Assembly: GCF_024713975.1 (NCBI RefSeq)
Contig: NC_091108.1
Location: 414,501 to 478,500 of the forward strand
Source: Paralichthys olivaceus
Lineage: Eukaryota; Chordata; Actinopteri; Pleuronectiformes; Paralichthyidae
Length of the DNA stretch: 64,000 bases
Direction of reading: 5' to 3'
This document shows positions 21,702 through 33,814 of the stretch, in pieces (positions within the stretch are counted from its first letter, which is position 1; every line of letters begins with the position of its first letter). Both the position numbers and the translations under genes were made by a program. Under the pieces are notes generated by a model that was not told where the DNA came from, made no database searches, and was given only the letters and a program-made list of their open reading frames with translations.

Positions 21702-22227
21702 GGCCTCAGAGCACAGTAGTACACAGCAGAGTCTGTCACTGCAGCAGAGGAGATCTGCAGTGTGACATGTTTCTTTGTTTTGTCAATGTGAGCAGAGAAA
21801 TCAGACAGAGTTGGATGAATCGATCCTTCCTCTGAGATCAGGAGCAGGAACTCTGGTCTGGATCTCTGGTGTTGTCGGTACCACTGGATGTTGCTGATGG
21901 ATCCGTCATATTTACAGGTCAGGTTGATGTTACTTCCCTCTGAAACTACTTCTTCAGTACTTCCTGGCGTTATACTGAGCATGGAACCCATGGCTGCAAG
22001 ATGAGTATTATTCATGTCAGTGAGTGTGAAGAGAATCAAACATCAAGAGACTCAACAGGTTCTTGACTTTTCTTCTACACCTGATGATTTTTCTACAGAG
22101 TAAATAAACCTCCTGTCATGATATGTAGAAGAAAGCTTTGGATCATTCCACAGGTTCAGTGAGACAGAGATTAGTTGTAAAACTCACCCAGGAAGTGAGA
22201 GAAAAAGAAAAAGAGGTGAAGCAACAT
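21702..22227 (-). CDS. T-cell receptor V gene, family B copy 2
   Basis: Leader 22188-22227, V exon 21702-21993. CDR1 GSISN (AGC codon at the variable position), CDR2 LLISEEGS, tail YYCALR. Heptamer 21695-21701 with family B nonamer AGAAAAACC. Both Cys and the Trp are present. No defect. Confidence 0.93.
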
Positions 22228-22472
22228 GTCTTAGTCTTCGTGGTTGAAGCCAAACAGACGAACAATGTTCTTCCACTGCAGTAGAATGAAAAGACTCAGC
22301 AGCCTCTCTGCTGCACAGTCGTCCTCAACATCCAGCTGATTGTGCTTTTACTTCCTCCAACATTTCTGCACTGGACACTCCCAACAACTTCAGTGGGCGG
22401 GGCCGGTCTTTATCCTGTTAGTGATTGGTCGTTATAACAGGAGTGACAGGAAGTAGCTGAGATGATTGAAAG

Positions 22473-23001
22473 CGTCCATCACTTTAAAGAGTTTGCCAAC
22501 ACAACAAGAAGCCATTTTAAACTCCTCAAGTAGAGACGACACTTTTCCATCAGTGTTCAACTTTATTCTTGTGAGAAAGAAAGAAAAGCTCAGTGTCAGT
22601 TTTCTGCTTCACATCAACCAACAGTGTAGATTTGATTTCACCTGGTTTAAAGACAGTTAGTGACGAGTCAAAGGATCCAAGTTCTAGACTCACACAAAAG
22701 TTTGAAGGTCTTTGAGACCGAAACTTCACATGTGACAAACCTTCTGTCATAATCACTGGACCTCAGAGGGATTGTACAATAAATATTGGAAAAGAAAATG
22801 ATGAAATTGATGTATGTTTGAAAAACAATGATCCAAACTCAACATGTAAAGTGAAGATGAGAGGACCCAGCATTGAACCCTGTGGTACACCACACATTTA
22901 AGAAGTATCCTACAAAACCTGATGATTGTCCAAATTAGTTTTATTGTGAAACAAACATCATCACAGACCACTGAGGTTTAACAGTGAGTGACTCCCTCTA
23001 G
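22473..23001. repeat. Spacer module M2b, copy 3
   Basis: Follows an empty hAT site (ATTGAAAG once, 22465-22472). Differs from copy 1 by single bases only. Confidence 0.9.
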
Positions 23002-23071
23002 TGGATGATGTGTTGTGTTGTCTTTGCTCTAAAGGTTTTTGTACAGAGTTGTGTAGTTTCCTGTCACTGTG

Positions 23072-23526
23072 GGCCTCACAGCACAGTAGTACACAGCAGA
23101 GTCTGTCACTGCAGCAGAGGAGATGATCATCTGGATTTTCTTCTGCTCCACTTTAAACCTCAGTCCAGGTGTTGGAGCAGCTCCTTCTTGTTCTGAATTA
23201 GAGTGTGAGAAGAGGAACTCTGGTGGTTTTCCTGGATACTGTCGATACCAGAAGAAATAATCATCACTAGTTATTGTCCTGGAGAACTTGTAGGACAGAG
23301 TAACAGTGCTGCCTTCTCCACTGAACTCTTCAGTCTTGTCTGGAGTCAGTTCGTCACAGCTGACACCTAAAGAAACAGAAAACTCAGTTATAACATGGAA
23401 ACGTTTCCAAACTTCATTTATATTCAGGAAAGATTTGACTTGATCTCATTTTTCTACATGATCTAACAAACCTGTTAGGATTGAAAGAAGCAGCAGAGAA
23501 AAGTGACCAAGATGCAGTGAGAGCAT
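23072..23526 (-). CDS. T-cell receptor V gene, family A copy 3
   Basis: Leader 23472-23526, V exon 23072-23366. CDR1 SRTITSDDY; CDR2 SHS type with Asn (FSHSNSEQEG). Tail YYCAVR, heptamer 23065-23071. First Cys position is Tyr. Intact frame in both exons. Confidence 0.9.
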
Positions 23527-23703
23527 GTTGAATAAAGGTGATGTTGAGGGTTTGTATATTGAACTGTGCTGAATATGGAAGCTCCTCTCTCTTCTATAGT
23601 TCAGTCACAGCTCAGCTCCTCCCTGAATCTCTCCGTCTCCTCTGATGTGTTGTCTTTGCTCTAAAGGTTTTGCTACAGAGTTGTGTAGTTTCCTGTCACT
23701 GTG

Positions 23704-24171
23704 GGCCTCAGAGCACAGTAGTACACAGCAGAGTCTGACAGCTGCAGCTTCTGGATCTTCAGAGGAACTGATGTCTTGTTGACAGCAGCATCTATTCTTC
23801 TGTCCCTCTGTCTTTCTGCTGGATCGACTGCTTCTATTGAGGAGCGTCGCAGGAGGAACTTTGGGGAATCGTTGACTAGTTGTTTGTACCAGAACAGAGT
23901 TGGAGTTGGGTCACTGGTCTGAAAAGTACAACCAAGTGTGAGCGTCTCTCCTTCAGCAGCAGTGACGCCTCCGGTCGGCTGCATCACTCTGTCGTCTCCA
24001 TCACACTCTGAGGAAGAACACAACATGTAGAGGAAGAGACACATCAATAAAGAGGATTTCTGACTGACACCAGCTCAGTAACATGTTCAGCTGCTTTACG
24101 AGGAATCACGTTGTGTTTTCTATCTTACTAAAGACCAGAGCAGCAAGAATCATCCAGAGCCGATGTTCCAT
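23704..24171 (-). CDS. T-cell receptor V gene, family C copy 1
   Basis: Leader 24129-24171 (MEHRLWMILAALVF plus split codon, donor GTAAGA), V exon 23704-24007 after acceptor CTTCCTCAG. It reads CDGDDRVMQPTGGVTAAEGE, first Cys in LTLGCTFQTSDPTPT, Trp in LFWYKQLVNDSPKF, FR3 RQRDRRIDAAVNKTS and LKIQKLQLSDSA, second Cys in YYCALR. Heptamer at 23697-23703; the nonamer reads AGCAAAACC, two changes from consensus and weaker than in copies 2 and 3. From DSAVYYC outward the sequence equals that of families A and B, a sign of exchange. Confidence 0.92.
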
Positions 24172-24382
24172 CTCCACAACCAGGTTTAAATCAACAAGAG
24201 AAACGTGCTGAGGTTCAACCTTCAGTCTGACAGTTGTTGTCCTCACAGCAGCAGTTATTACTCACGCCTACTGAGTAATGTCGCCCTCTAGTGGAGGCAA
24301 GAAGCTGAGGTGAGCAGTGAGGAGAGGAGGCTTCTGGCAGCTGATGTTTTTGTACAGAGTTGTGTAGTTTCCTGTCACTGTG

Positions 24383-24834
24383 GGCTTCACAGCACAGTAG
24401 TACACAGCAGAGTCTGTCACTGCAGCAGAGGAGATGATCATCTGGATTTTCTTCTGCTCCACTTTAAACCTCAGTCCAGGTGTTGGAGCAGCTCCTTCTT
24501 GTTCTGAATTAGAGTGTGAGAAGAGGAACTCTGGTGGTTTTCCTGGATACTGTCGATACCAGAAGAAATAATCTCCTATTGTCAGTTTGGGGTAATTATA
24601 GGACAGAGTAACAGTGCTGCCTTCTCCACTGAACTCTTCAGTCTTGTCTGGAGTCAGTTCGTCACAGCTGACACCTAAAGAAACAGAAAACTCAGTTATA
24701 ACATGGAAACGTTTCCAAACTTCATTTATATTCAGGAAAGATTTGACTTGCTCTCATTTTTCTACATGATCTAACAAACCTGTTAGGATTGAAAGAAGCA
24801 GCAGAGAAAAGTGACCAAGATGCAGTGAGAGCAT
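24383..24834 (-). CDS. T-cell receptor V gene, family A copy 4
   Basis: Leader 24780-24834, V exon 24383-24674 (292 bp). CDR1 is the third type, NYPKLTIGDY, in place of KFSRTI...; CDR2 FSHSNSEQEG. First Cys position is Tyr (TAT codon here, TAC in the other CDR1 type). Tail YYCAVK. The nonamer reads ACAAAAACA because the 3' flank changes at that point to unrelated DNA. Both exons open. Confidence 0.9.
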
Positions 24835-25011
24835 GTTGAATAAAGGTGATGTTGAGGGTTTGTATATTGAACTGTGCTGAATATGGAAGCTCCTCTCTCT
24901 TCTATAGTTCAGTCACAGCTCAGCTCCTCCCTGAATCTCTCCGTCTCCTCTGATGTGTTGTCTTTGCTCTAAAGGTTTTTGTACAGAGTTGTGTAGTTTC
25001 CTGTCACTGTG

Positions 25012-25586
25012 GGCCTCAGAGCACAGTAGTACACAGCAGAGTCTGTCACTGCAGCAGAGGAGATCTGCAGTGTGACTCCATTTCTCTCCTGGTTCAGTTC
25101 AGCTGTCAGTCGAGGGTGTGGAGGAGTCGCTCTGACCACTTGAGGCTCTTTTGTATCAGTGATCAGGAGAAGAAAGTGAGGAGCTGATCCTGGATCCTGT
25201 CGGTACCACTGGAGATTTTGAGCTTTAACAGAATATTCACAGGACACAGTAACAGGACGGCCCGATGCTGAAAACACCTCAGCGCTGTTGGCAGTAATAT
25301 CATCTTCCAAGCTCTGACCTAGTGATGGAAACGATATATTCAGACTCATGTCCATGGTTGGAAAGAAAATGGAAACCAACAATCCTGTTAACGGCAGATT
25401 CAACAGTTATTAGTGGTGAAGTGGAGACATCTTCATCAGCTGGATGTGTGATGTGGAAACGTTGAGATCTTTAACAGCAGCTACAGAATCATCCAAACAT
25501 AATGTCTTCCTGTTTCAGGTTTTCTTTCCTGAATCATACGAACCTACAAGAGTTGAGAAGAACAAGAGTGCAGCCAGTGTTTCCAT
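25012..25586 (-). CDS. T-cell receptor V gene, family D copy 1
   Basis: Leader 25544-25586 (METLAALLFFSTLV plus split codon), V exon 25012-25318 after acceptor CATCACTAG. It reads GQSLEDDITANSAEVFSASG, first Cys in VTVSCEYSVKAQN, Trp in LQWYRQDPGSAPHF, CDR2 LITDTKEPQVVRA, FR3 RLTAELNQERNGVTLQIS, second Cys in YYCALR. Heptamer 25005-25011, nonamer ACAAAAACC. The 3' flank is of family B type. Its 5' side faces the promoter of a broken armc1 copy, head to head, with a (TA)n between. The intron frame is open too. Confidence 0.93.
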
Positions 25587-25789
25587 GTTGACAGTGAAAC
25601 TGTGATGGTTCAGTGTGAATGAGCAGCGAGTGGGTTCAGGCTGATGTTCACAGCTGGAATCAGATAGTTTCCACCAATCAGCTTCTTCTGCAGTCAGTGG
25701 GAGGAGCCACACAGCTGAATATACTGTACTACAGGTACACCTCTCCTACCACGTACTATATTCTTTTTCAAATGATCGATTCATTTAGA

Positions 25790-25800
25790 TATATTATATA

Positions 25801-25848
<48 letters not shown>

Positions 25849-25882
25849 TATATATAAATAAATATATATATAAATATATATA
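25790..25882. repeat. (TA)n microsatellite between V and armc1 fragment 1
   Basis: About 90 bp of TA with TAAATA interruptions. The same site in the two other V-armc1 blocks (45110-45157 and 55005-55060) has different lengths. Confidence 0.92.
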
Positions 25883-27405
25883 CGGGGCGTGGGTCCTTTG
25901 ACTGTTAGAACAGTGCAGCTCATTGGTCAGCACGGTCACATGACTATAATTGGTCCAATCACAGGCTCTGTTGTTAGGTCGCTGCCCAGCCGGAAGTCGT
26001 CTGTTCGTGTTCAGTCGGTGGAAACATCGTTAACGTGATTGAACAAACCGGGGAATCGGCTCGTTCCGCCTCCAGCTGCTGCTACAAACCGTTAACGGTC
26101 ACCGCTGCTTCACGGAGCGGAAGCTAACCGCACAGCTAGCCGCTGACGTTAGCCGCGGCTCGGTGCCGGTGACAGTCAAGAGGTGAGCGCTGTTAGCTTT
26201 AGCTTTAGCATTCTTCAGAGGTCGGGGCTCTTGGACCTGTTCTGACCCGAAATCCACCACCTGAGGGCCGCAGTGACGGGTGACTAACCCTCCCCCCCCA
26301 GAGACACCAGCATGCACCGGCACCCGCAGCACAAGTGTCCGGTTCCTCGGCTGGAGTCTCGTGCTCTCATCAGTATTTCTCTCAGTGATGTCAAATGTAG
26401 AAGCTGCTGTTAGAAAGCTGCTGTGGACCCTGGTCTGCACGTCACTGATTCAGTTCTGCTGTGAACAGGTGGGACAGAGGACAAGAGGACAAGAGGACAA
26501 GTCAATACTTCAAACACCGTCAGGCATCTTCTAAGTCTGCAGTCAGATCGAAGATCTCACTCCAGTGTTGGTCTCCTGACACGTGACAGGACGTAGAGAA
26601 GAGGTGTGTTCTGATCTCTCCTGTTCACACTGGCTGAGGCTACATCACATCACTGTTGCTATGGTTACGCCTGGCAGAGTTCTGCAGCCTCGTGATTCGT
26701 GTGAACTGATCTGGTTTCAGTTTGAAACTCTGGTTTGTGTTTTAGTCTGAACACAAACTGAGACTTTAGGAAACGATGACGCCCACGTTCTCTTGTGATT
26801 GGTTCTCATCGGTCACATGACTCGACTACCAGCGGTGAACACAAAGCGTCGCTAACACTTCCTGTCAGGAACAGTTCCACCTCGTCGTCGCTCCGAGAAA
26901 AGAAATTTCTGCTCTGACTCTTCACCATCACTGCTCCTCCTTCAGAGGAGCTTCTGTTGCTAAGCAACCAACTGCAGAGGAGACACTCTACTTCCTGTTT
27001 ACGTCTTATTTCTGAATTGTATTTAAATGGTCGGAGACCTTGAACGTCTCAGAAACCACAGAAACACTTTTTAAAATTTGAATTTGTTGGGTTTCTCTGT
27101 ATGGAGACAGGGTTGGTGTTGGATGGTGGAGAGCTGACAGGAAACCAGAGCTGTGGTGGGCGTTCCGTCAGACGACACAGTATGTGTTCCAGTGTTTGAG
27201 TCGATGTTTGTCGCTGTCTTCCTCAGCTGGTTCTTGTATGGGAGAGTGAACGTCAAACATGAGTGTGGAGCCAGACGCCCTGGCTGTGGTCAACCAGCTG
27301 AAGGACCTGGCCGCAGACCCCACGAACCGCAGGGCCATCGTCCAGGACCAGGGTTGCCTGCCGGGACTAATCCTCTTCCTGGACCACCCAAATCCTCAGG
27401 TGGTC
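25883..27405 (+). pseudogene. armc1: armc1 5' fragment, copy 1 (promoter, exon 1, part of exon 2)
   Basis: Near-identical to the start of the real gene at 55061. It holds the GC-rich promoter region, untranslated exon 1 with donor at 26183, intron 1, and exon 2 from 27227. The start codon at 27259 opens [20 protein letters not shown] and continues through [13 protein letters not shown]. At 27405, inside exon 2, similarity to armc1 ends, and the frame runs on into unrelated DNA to a stop at 27447 (62 codons). All later exons are missing, so no armadillo fold can form. Promoter and first splice sites look usable, so it may still be transcribed. One coding difference from the real gene: Thr for Met in DPTNRR. 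Confidence 0.92.
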
Positions 27406-27626
27406 AGTTCAGAAAGGTGTGGTGGAGCGAGACTGTGGACGCTCTGAAAGGTGAAGAGTCTTAAAGACAATGTGGTATCTGACCTGGAGCCAGTGAAGCT
27501 GCTGAAGGACACGAGTGATGTGATTAATGGGGGGGGGGTTCTGGACTAATTGAAGTTTATGAAGGCATCTGTTACAGTGGTCAGTGTGGGGGGTGTTGGG
27601 AGGTGCTGGGTGTGAGGGATGAAATC
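27406..27626. other. LINE-like tail after armc1 fragment 1
   Basis: About 220 bp of repeat-like DNA (GACCTGGAGCCAGTGAAGCT and similar phrases common in fish LINE 3' regions), then the 110-bp segment shared with 14621-14731. The same tail follows armc1 fragment 2, so the junction formed once. Confidence 0.6.
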
Positions 27627-27740
27627 AATTTCATCTCTGTTTCACGTCAGAACTTTTTCAATGACTATTGTGAATAATCTCCAAAAAACGTGATAACAAT
27701 CAGATTTGTGTCGTATAAATGAAACATCAGGGTAAACAGT

Positions 27741-28423
27741 GGGCGGGGCCAGCTAATCACCTGTTACTGCAGTGAAAACCATTCGTACGTGGAGACGACT
27801 CGAGCTTCAGGGAAACCGATGAAACCGAAACAGTAGAGTTCAGTATTATACGTCTTGTTATTTGTCCAATTGTGGTTTTGAACCAGTTTCAACTTTAAAG
27901 ATCAAACAGCCGTGAAGAGACGGGACAATATCGGTCGATGCCTCGTGTATAAAACAACATCACACAGTGAACATGACACAGCATCTCATCATCTTTGAGA
28001 TCCTCTGTTGTTTTATACAGAAAATAATCTGCTGAGTCATTCGTCTGTTTAATCATCACAACAAAGAATCTGGACTGGATCATGAGAAACACTGAGGTTG
28101 TGCAGTGTGTGACTCCCTCTAGTGGATGATGTGGACTTTGGTGTTTGTCTTCAAACTATCTTCTGCCATAAATACTGGACTTGTCATTTAATATAAACCT
28201 TTTCAGAAAAGAAATCAAACTTCATGTTGTCTTCAGGAGTTATAAAGATCCAGATTCAACAAGAAAATACACAAATGAGAGGAACCAGGACTGAACCCTG
28301 TGGTGCACCACAAGAAACCATAAGAGACCAACAGACAATTTGATTTTACAAACTTAAGAATGAAAGAAATCATATCTTAAAAATACCTCATTGTCACAAC
28401 TGGTGTTGTCTGACTCCCTCTAG
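27741..28423. repeat. Spacer module M1, copy 1
   Basis: About 680-bp module starting GGGCGGGGCCAGCTAATCAC and ending CTGACTCCCTCTAG, found four times, always 3' of a V gene. On the - strand near 28277-28314 it reads CGAPQGSVLGPLI, a LINE reverse-transcriptase relic related to that in M2b (here one base of the GGACCC word is changed to GGAACC). A 65-codon - strand open frame is conserved among copies but has no recognisable motif. Confidence 0.88.
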
Positions 28424-28493
28424 TGGATGATGTGTTGTGTTGTCTTTGCTCTAAAGGTTTTTGTACAGAGTTGTGTAGTTTCCTGTCACTGTG

Positions 28494-28948
28494 GGCTGCA
28501 CAGCACAGTAGTACACAGCAGAGTCTGTCACTGCAGCAGAGGAGATGATCATCTGGATTTTCTTCTGCTCCACTTTAAACCTCAGTCCAGGTGTTGGAGC
28601 AGCTCCTTCTTGTTCTGAAGCAGAGTGTGAGAAGAGGAACTCTGGTGGTTTTCCTGGATACTGTCGATACCAGAAGAAATAATCATCACTAGTTATTGTC
28701 CTGGAGAACTTGTAGGACAGAGTAACAGTGCTGCCTTCTCCACTGAACTCTTCAGTCTTGTCTGGAGTCAGTTCGTCACAGCTGACACCTAAAGAAACAG
28801 AAAACTCAGTTATAACATGGAAACGTTTCCAAACTTCATTTATATTCAGGAAAGATTTGACTTGATCTCATTTTTCTACATGATCTAACAAACCTGTTAG
28901 GATTGAAAGAAGCAGCAGAGAAAAGTGACCAAGATGCAGTGAGAGCAT
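28494..28948 (-). CDS. T-cell receptor V gene, family A copy 5
   Basis: Leader 28894-28948, V exon 28494-28788. CDR1 SRTITSDDY, CDR2 FSHSASEQEG, tail YYCAVQ. Heptamer 28487-28493. First Cys position is Tyr. Open in both exons; intron not open. Confidence 0.9.
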
Positions 28949-29125
28949 GTTGAATAAAGGTGATGTTGAGGGTTTGTATATTGAACTGTGCTGAATATGG
29001 AAGCTCCTCTCTCTTCTATAGTTCAGTCACAGCTCAGCTCCTCCCTGAATCTCTCCGTCTCCTCTGATGTGTTGTCTTTGCTCTAAAGGTTTTTCTACAG
29101 AGTTGTGTAGTTTCCTGTCACTGTG

Positions 29126-29651
29126 GGCCTCAGAGCACAGTAGTACACAGCAGAGTCTGTCACTGCAGCAGAGGAGATCTGCAGTGTGACATGTTTCTTT
29201 GTTTTGTCAATGTGAGCAGAGAAATCAGACAGAGTTGGATGAATCGATCCTTCCTCTGTGATCCAGAGCAGGAACTCTGGTCTGGATCTCTGGTGTTGTC
29301 GGTACCACTGGATGTTGTAGATGGATCCGTCATATTTACAGGTCAGGTTGATGTTACTTCCCTCTGAAACTACTTCTTCAGTACTTCCTGGCGTTATACT
29401 GAGCATGGAACCCATGGCTGCAAGATGAGTATTATTCATGTCAGTGAGTGTGAAGAGAATCAAACATCAAGAGACTCAACAGGTTCTTGACTTTTCTTCT
29501 ACGCCTGATGATTTTTCTACAGAGTAAATAAACCTCCTGTCATGATATGTAGAAGAAAGATTTGGATCATTCCACAGGTTCAGTGAGACAGAGATTAGTT
29601 GTAAAACTCACCCAGGAAGTGAGAGAAAAAGAAAAAGAGGTGAAGCAACAT
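29126..29651 (-). CDS. T-cell receptor V gene, family B copy 3
   Basis: Leader 29612-29651, V exon 29126-29417. CDR1 GSIYN (TAC), CDR2 LWITEEGS, the alternative to LLISEEGS. Tail YYCALR, heptamer 29119-29125, nonamer AGAAAAACC. Intact. Confidence 0.93.
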
Positions 29652-29818
29652 GTCTTAGTCTTCGTGGTTGAAGCCAAACAGAAGAACAATGTTCTTCCAC
29701 TGCAGTAGAATGAAAAGACTCAGCAGCCTCTCTGCTGCACAGTCGTCCTCAACATCCAGCTGATTGTGCTTTTACTTCCTCCAACATTTCTGCACTGGAC
29801 ACTCCCAACAACTTCAGT

Positions 29819-30500
29819 GGGCGGGGCCAGCTAATCACCTGTTACTGCAGTGAAAACCATTCGTACGTGGAGACGACTCGAGCTTCAGGGAAACCGATGA
29901 AACCGAAACAGTAGAGTTCAGTATTATACGTCTTGTTATTTGTCCAATTGTGGTTTTGAACCAGTTTCAACTTTAAAGATCAAACAGCCGTGAAGAGACG
30001 GGACAATATCGGTCGATGCCTCGTGTATAAAACAACATCACACAGTGAACATGACACAGCATCTCATCATCTTTGAGATCCTCTGTTGTTTTATACAGAA
30101 AATAATCTGCTGAGTCATTCGTCTGTTTAATCATCACAACAAAGAATCTGGACTGGATCATGAGAAACACTGAGGTTGTGCAGTGTGTGACTCCCTCTAG
30201 TGGATGATGTGGACTTTGGTGTTTGTCTTCAAACTATCTTCTGCCATAAATACTGGACTTGTCATTTATAATAAACTTTTCAGAAAAGAAATCAAACTTC
30301 ATGTTGTCTTCAGGAGTTATAAAGATCCAGATTCAACAAGAAAATACACAAATGAGAGGACCCAGGACTGAACCCTGTGGTGCACCACAAGAAACCATAA
30401 GAGGCCAACAGACAATTTGATTTTACAAACTTAAGAATGAAAGAAATCATATCTTAAAAATACCTCATTGTCACAACTGGTGTTGTCTGACTCCCTCTAG
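29819..30500. repeat. Spacer module M1, copy 2
   Basis: Directly follows the upstream DNA of family B copy 3, without the hAT-bearing module M2. Keeps GGACCC in the reverse-transcriptase relic, unlike copy 1. Confidence 0.88.
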
Positions 30501-30570
30501 TGGATGATGTGTTGTGTTGTCTTTGCTCTCAAGGTTTTTGTACAGAGTTGTGTAGTTTCCTGTCACTGTG

Positions 30571-31037
30571 GGCTGCACAGCACAGTAGTACACAGCAGAG
30601 TCTGTCACTGCAGCAGAGGAGATCTGCAGTCTGACATTATCTCCAGACAGTCGAGTGGAGAACCTTGTTTCTGATTTGAGAGAATCTGACGTTATTGTGA
30701 TGTTCGACCCTGAGATGTACAGGAGGAACTCTGGTGGTTTTCCTGGATACTGTCGATACCAGAAGAAATGATCATTACTAGTTATTGTCCTGGAGAACTT
30801 GTAGGACAGAGTAACAGTGCTGCCTTCTCCACTGAACTCTTCAGTCTTGTCTGGAGTCAGTTCGTCACAGCTGACACCTAAAGAAACAGAAAACTCAGTT
30901 ATAACATGGAAACGTTTCCAAACTTCATTTATATTCAGGAAAGATTTGACTTGATCTCCTTTTTCTACATGATCTAACAAACCTGTTAGGATTGAAAGAA
31001 GCAGCAGAGAAAAGTGACCAAGATGCAGTGAGAGCAT
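30571..31037 (-). CDS. T-cell receptor V gene, family A copy 6
   Basis: Leader 30983-31037, V exon 30571-30877 (307 bp). CDR1 SRTITSNDH; CDR2/FR3 SGSN type with a distinct loop (LYISGSNITITSDSLKSE). Tail YYCAVQ, heptamer 30564-30570. First Cys position is Tyr. The intron is open as in copy 1, owing to CTCC for CTCA in the intron. Confidence 0.92.
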
Positions 31038-31214
31038 GTTGAATAAAGGTGATGTTGAGGGTTTGTATATTGAACTGTGCTGAATATGGAAGCTCCTCTC
31101 TCTTCTATAGTTCAGTCACAGCTCAGCTCCTCCCTGAATCTCTCCGTCTCCTCTGATGTGTTGTCTTTGCTCTAAAGGTTTTTCTACAGAGTTGTGTAGT
31201 TTCCTGTCACTGTG

Positions 31215-31740
31215 GGCCTCAGAGCACAGTAGTACACAGCAGAGTCTGTCACTGCAGCAGAGGAGATCTGCAGTGTGACATGTTTCTTTGTTTTGTCAAT
31301 GTGAGCAGAGAAATCAGACAGAGTTGGATGAATCGATCCTTCCTCTGTGATCCAGAGCAGGAACTCTGGTCTGGATCTCTGGTGTTGTCGGTACCACTGG
31401 ATGTTGTAGATGGATCCGTCATATTTACAGGTCAGGTTGATGTTACTTCCCTCTGAAACTACTTCTTCAGTACTTCCTGGCGTTATACTGAGCATGGAAC
31501 CCATGGCTGCAAGATGAGTATTATTCATGTCAGTGAGTGTGAAGAGAATCAAACATCAAGAGACTCAACAGGTTCTTGACTTTTCTTCTACACCTGATGA
31601 TTTTTCTACAGAGTAAATAAACCTCCTGTCATGATATGTAGAAGAAAGATTTGGATCATTCCACAGGTTCAGTGAGACAGAGATTAGTTGTAAAACTCAC
31701 CCAGGAAGTGAGAGAAAAAGAAAAAGAGGTGAAGCAACAT
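31215..31740 (-). CDS. T-cell receptor V gene, family B copy 4
   Basis: Leader 31701-31740, V exon 31215-31506. CDR1 GSIYN, CDR2 LWITEEGS: the V protein is identical to family B copy 3 over the exon. Heptamer 31208-31214, nonamer AGAAAAACC. Confidence 0.93.
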
Positions 31741-31985
31741 GTCTTAGTCTTCGTGGTTGAAGCCAAACAGACGAACAATGTTCTTCCACTGCAGTAGAAT
31801 GAAAAGACTCAGCAGCCTCTCTGCTGCACAGTCGTCCTCAACATCCAGCTGATTGTGCTTTTACTTCCTCCAACATTTCTGCACTGGACACTCCCAACAA
31901 CTTCAGTGGGCGGGGCCGGTCTTTATCCTGTTAGTGATTGGTCGTTATAACAGGAGTGACAGGAAGTAGCTGAGATGATTGAAAG

Positions 31986-33806
31986 CAGGGGTCTCAAACT
32001 CAATTTACCTGGGGGCCGCTGGAGGTAGAGTCTCGGTGAGGCTGGGCCGCATCAAGTACTCCACAAAAACTCTTGTCGCCTCAGTAGACACGTTTTAAGA
32101 CTGGAGACCCGGTTCTCTCTCTCAGCTCCCTGGTATTTGGCAAACTCCTCAGCATGTCTCGTTGAGTAATGACGTCTGATGTTGTAGTCCTTGTGCACCG
32201 CAACTTTCTCTGAGCATATGAGACACGTCGGGGTGCCCCTGTGCTCAACAAAAAAATATTCCTTCTCCCACTTTTCCTGAAATTGTCTGTGCTCGTCGCC
32301 AACCTTTCTCTTCACGGCAGGTTTTGAGAAAGACATGACTGGGGCTGGGTGACAGGCAGTGGTGTAGTGGTCCCTGGAGAAGTGGGTATACTCTCAATGT
32401 TTGCCCTTTTTTAACGCAGCCCAGAAAAATGCCCTGTTTGAGAAACAGTGACACGTAAGACTACTCTATTTAGTTTACCCAAAAATCCATCAGTAGTATT
32501 TGCTCATTGTCACATAATTTCTGCTGCTCGATCTCAGGGAGGAAGGATTATGGAATTACTAAACCAATACTGGTCCACAGACGAGTGAGAGACAACGATG
32601 CATTTTGAGTGAACTACTGACACCTATTCTCTCACTTGGAGAGTCAGTAGTTTCTTCTGTAAACTGTCTCTTTGAACAGCTGATTTGCAGCAGATAGCGT
32701 GGGCCAGAGTGTGCCACTATTATAAAATGGACATGACTTGATCAGGAGCAGTTTGTAGGTATTACTGGTCACACAGGCAGCCTGCATGAATGTAAAATAT
32801 AGATGAGGCTAACATGGTGTTTCAGTTATTTCTTGAACATTTATTTAAATAAAATACTTCAGATCTGAATTTGACAACGCATCCTTGTTCATATTTCACC
32901 TTAGATAAAGAAAATGCAAATCATTCTCTTCCACACATCAAAACCAATCAGATAAACTCAAAAGTGCACTGTCATAAATAAACACTATTTTAGCATAACT
33001 CATTAGATATATATATAAATATCATATGATGATTGAACATCACCATTCAAATTATGTAACAAAACAATATGTAACTAAAGAACAATACTTAGTGAACAAT
33101 GAAAAAATGCATTTACAACACATGAACAGTGATATACTCTGTCACTGTTATCTGTGATTGTGTTGTGCTCAGCTGTTAAGTGTCGTTGTTGCTGAAGCAC
33201 TGTGTTTTCCCACATCATTGAACGTGTCACAGGTGGGCACATGGCCGTTTGGACCAATGGTAGGGGTGGGATGGCATGGCTGGGTCCCCATTGGCCGGTT
33301 GTCAGCAGGTTGGGGCGTGAATGACATATAGATTCTATATGTATCTCGTGTGTGTGATAGTGAGCGAGTTAAAGAAACACATGAGAGGCAGAGTGGGTCA
33401 TGGCTTCACCATCCCAGGAAAGAAATGGGTCATTTGGCTGCAGATGCTCCTGGATGGTGCGCATCAGGGGGATTTAGAAGTGGGTGTACGCAACGCTTAC
33501 TGAAAAATAAGCGGGTATACGTCGTATACCCCCGTATACCCTGGACTACACCACTGCTGACAGGATATATTTTCCTTCCACTTGGTGTCACTGCGGAATC
33601 ACGTTTCAATCAAGTGACTAACGCTGCTAATTCGCTTTGGCTAACTTGACAACAAACGCCACCGGAAGCTGTCGGGGCAAGCACAGCCCGCGCAACGACT
33701 CGACAAAAAGGTGCGTTTGAGAAAAACGCACGGCCCGCACTAAACTTTGATGTCAAGTAGGGGGCCACAAAATATCGTCCAGCGGGCCGCGAGTTTGAGA
33801 CCCCTG
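31986..33806 (-). mobile_element. hAT transposon copy 2
   Basis: Same ends and the same ATTGAAAG target duplication as copy 1. The BED-finger frame (32052-32336) reads LICSEK where the other copies have LICTEK. About 1.82 kb with the nested element. Confidence 0.93.
32357..33556. mobile_element. Nested hAT-like element, copy 2
   Basis: Same position within the outer hAT as in copy 1. The right end reads ACCACTG instead of ACCAGTG. A handful of other point differences. Confidence 0.8.
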
Positions 33807-33814
33807 ATTGAAAG

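Noticed and set aside
26099-26440. 113-codon - strand frame over armc1 exon 1 and promoter
   Set aside because: GC-rich antisense of untranslated DNA. It changes frame in the third copy by one C in a C-run, so it is not conserved as protein.
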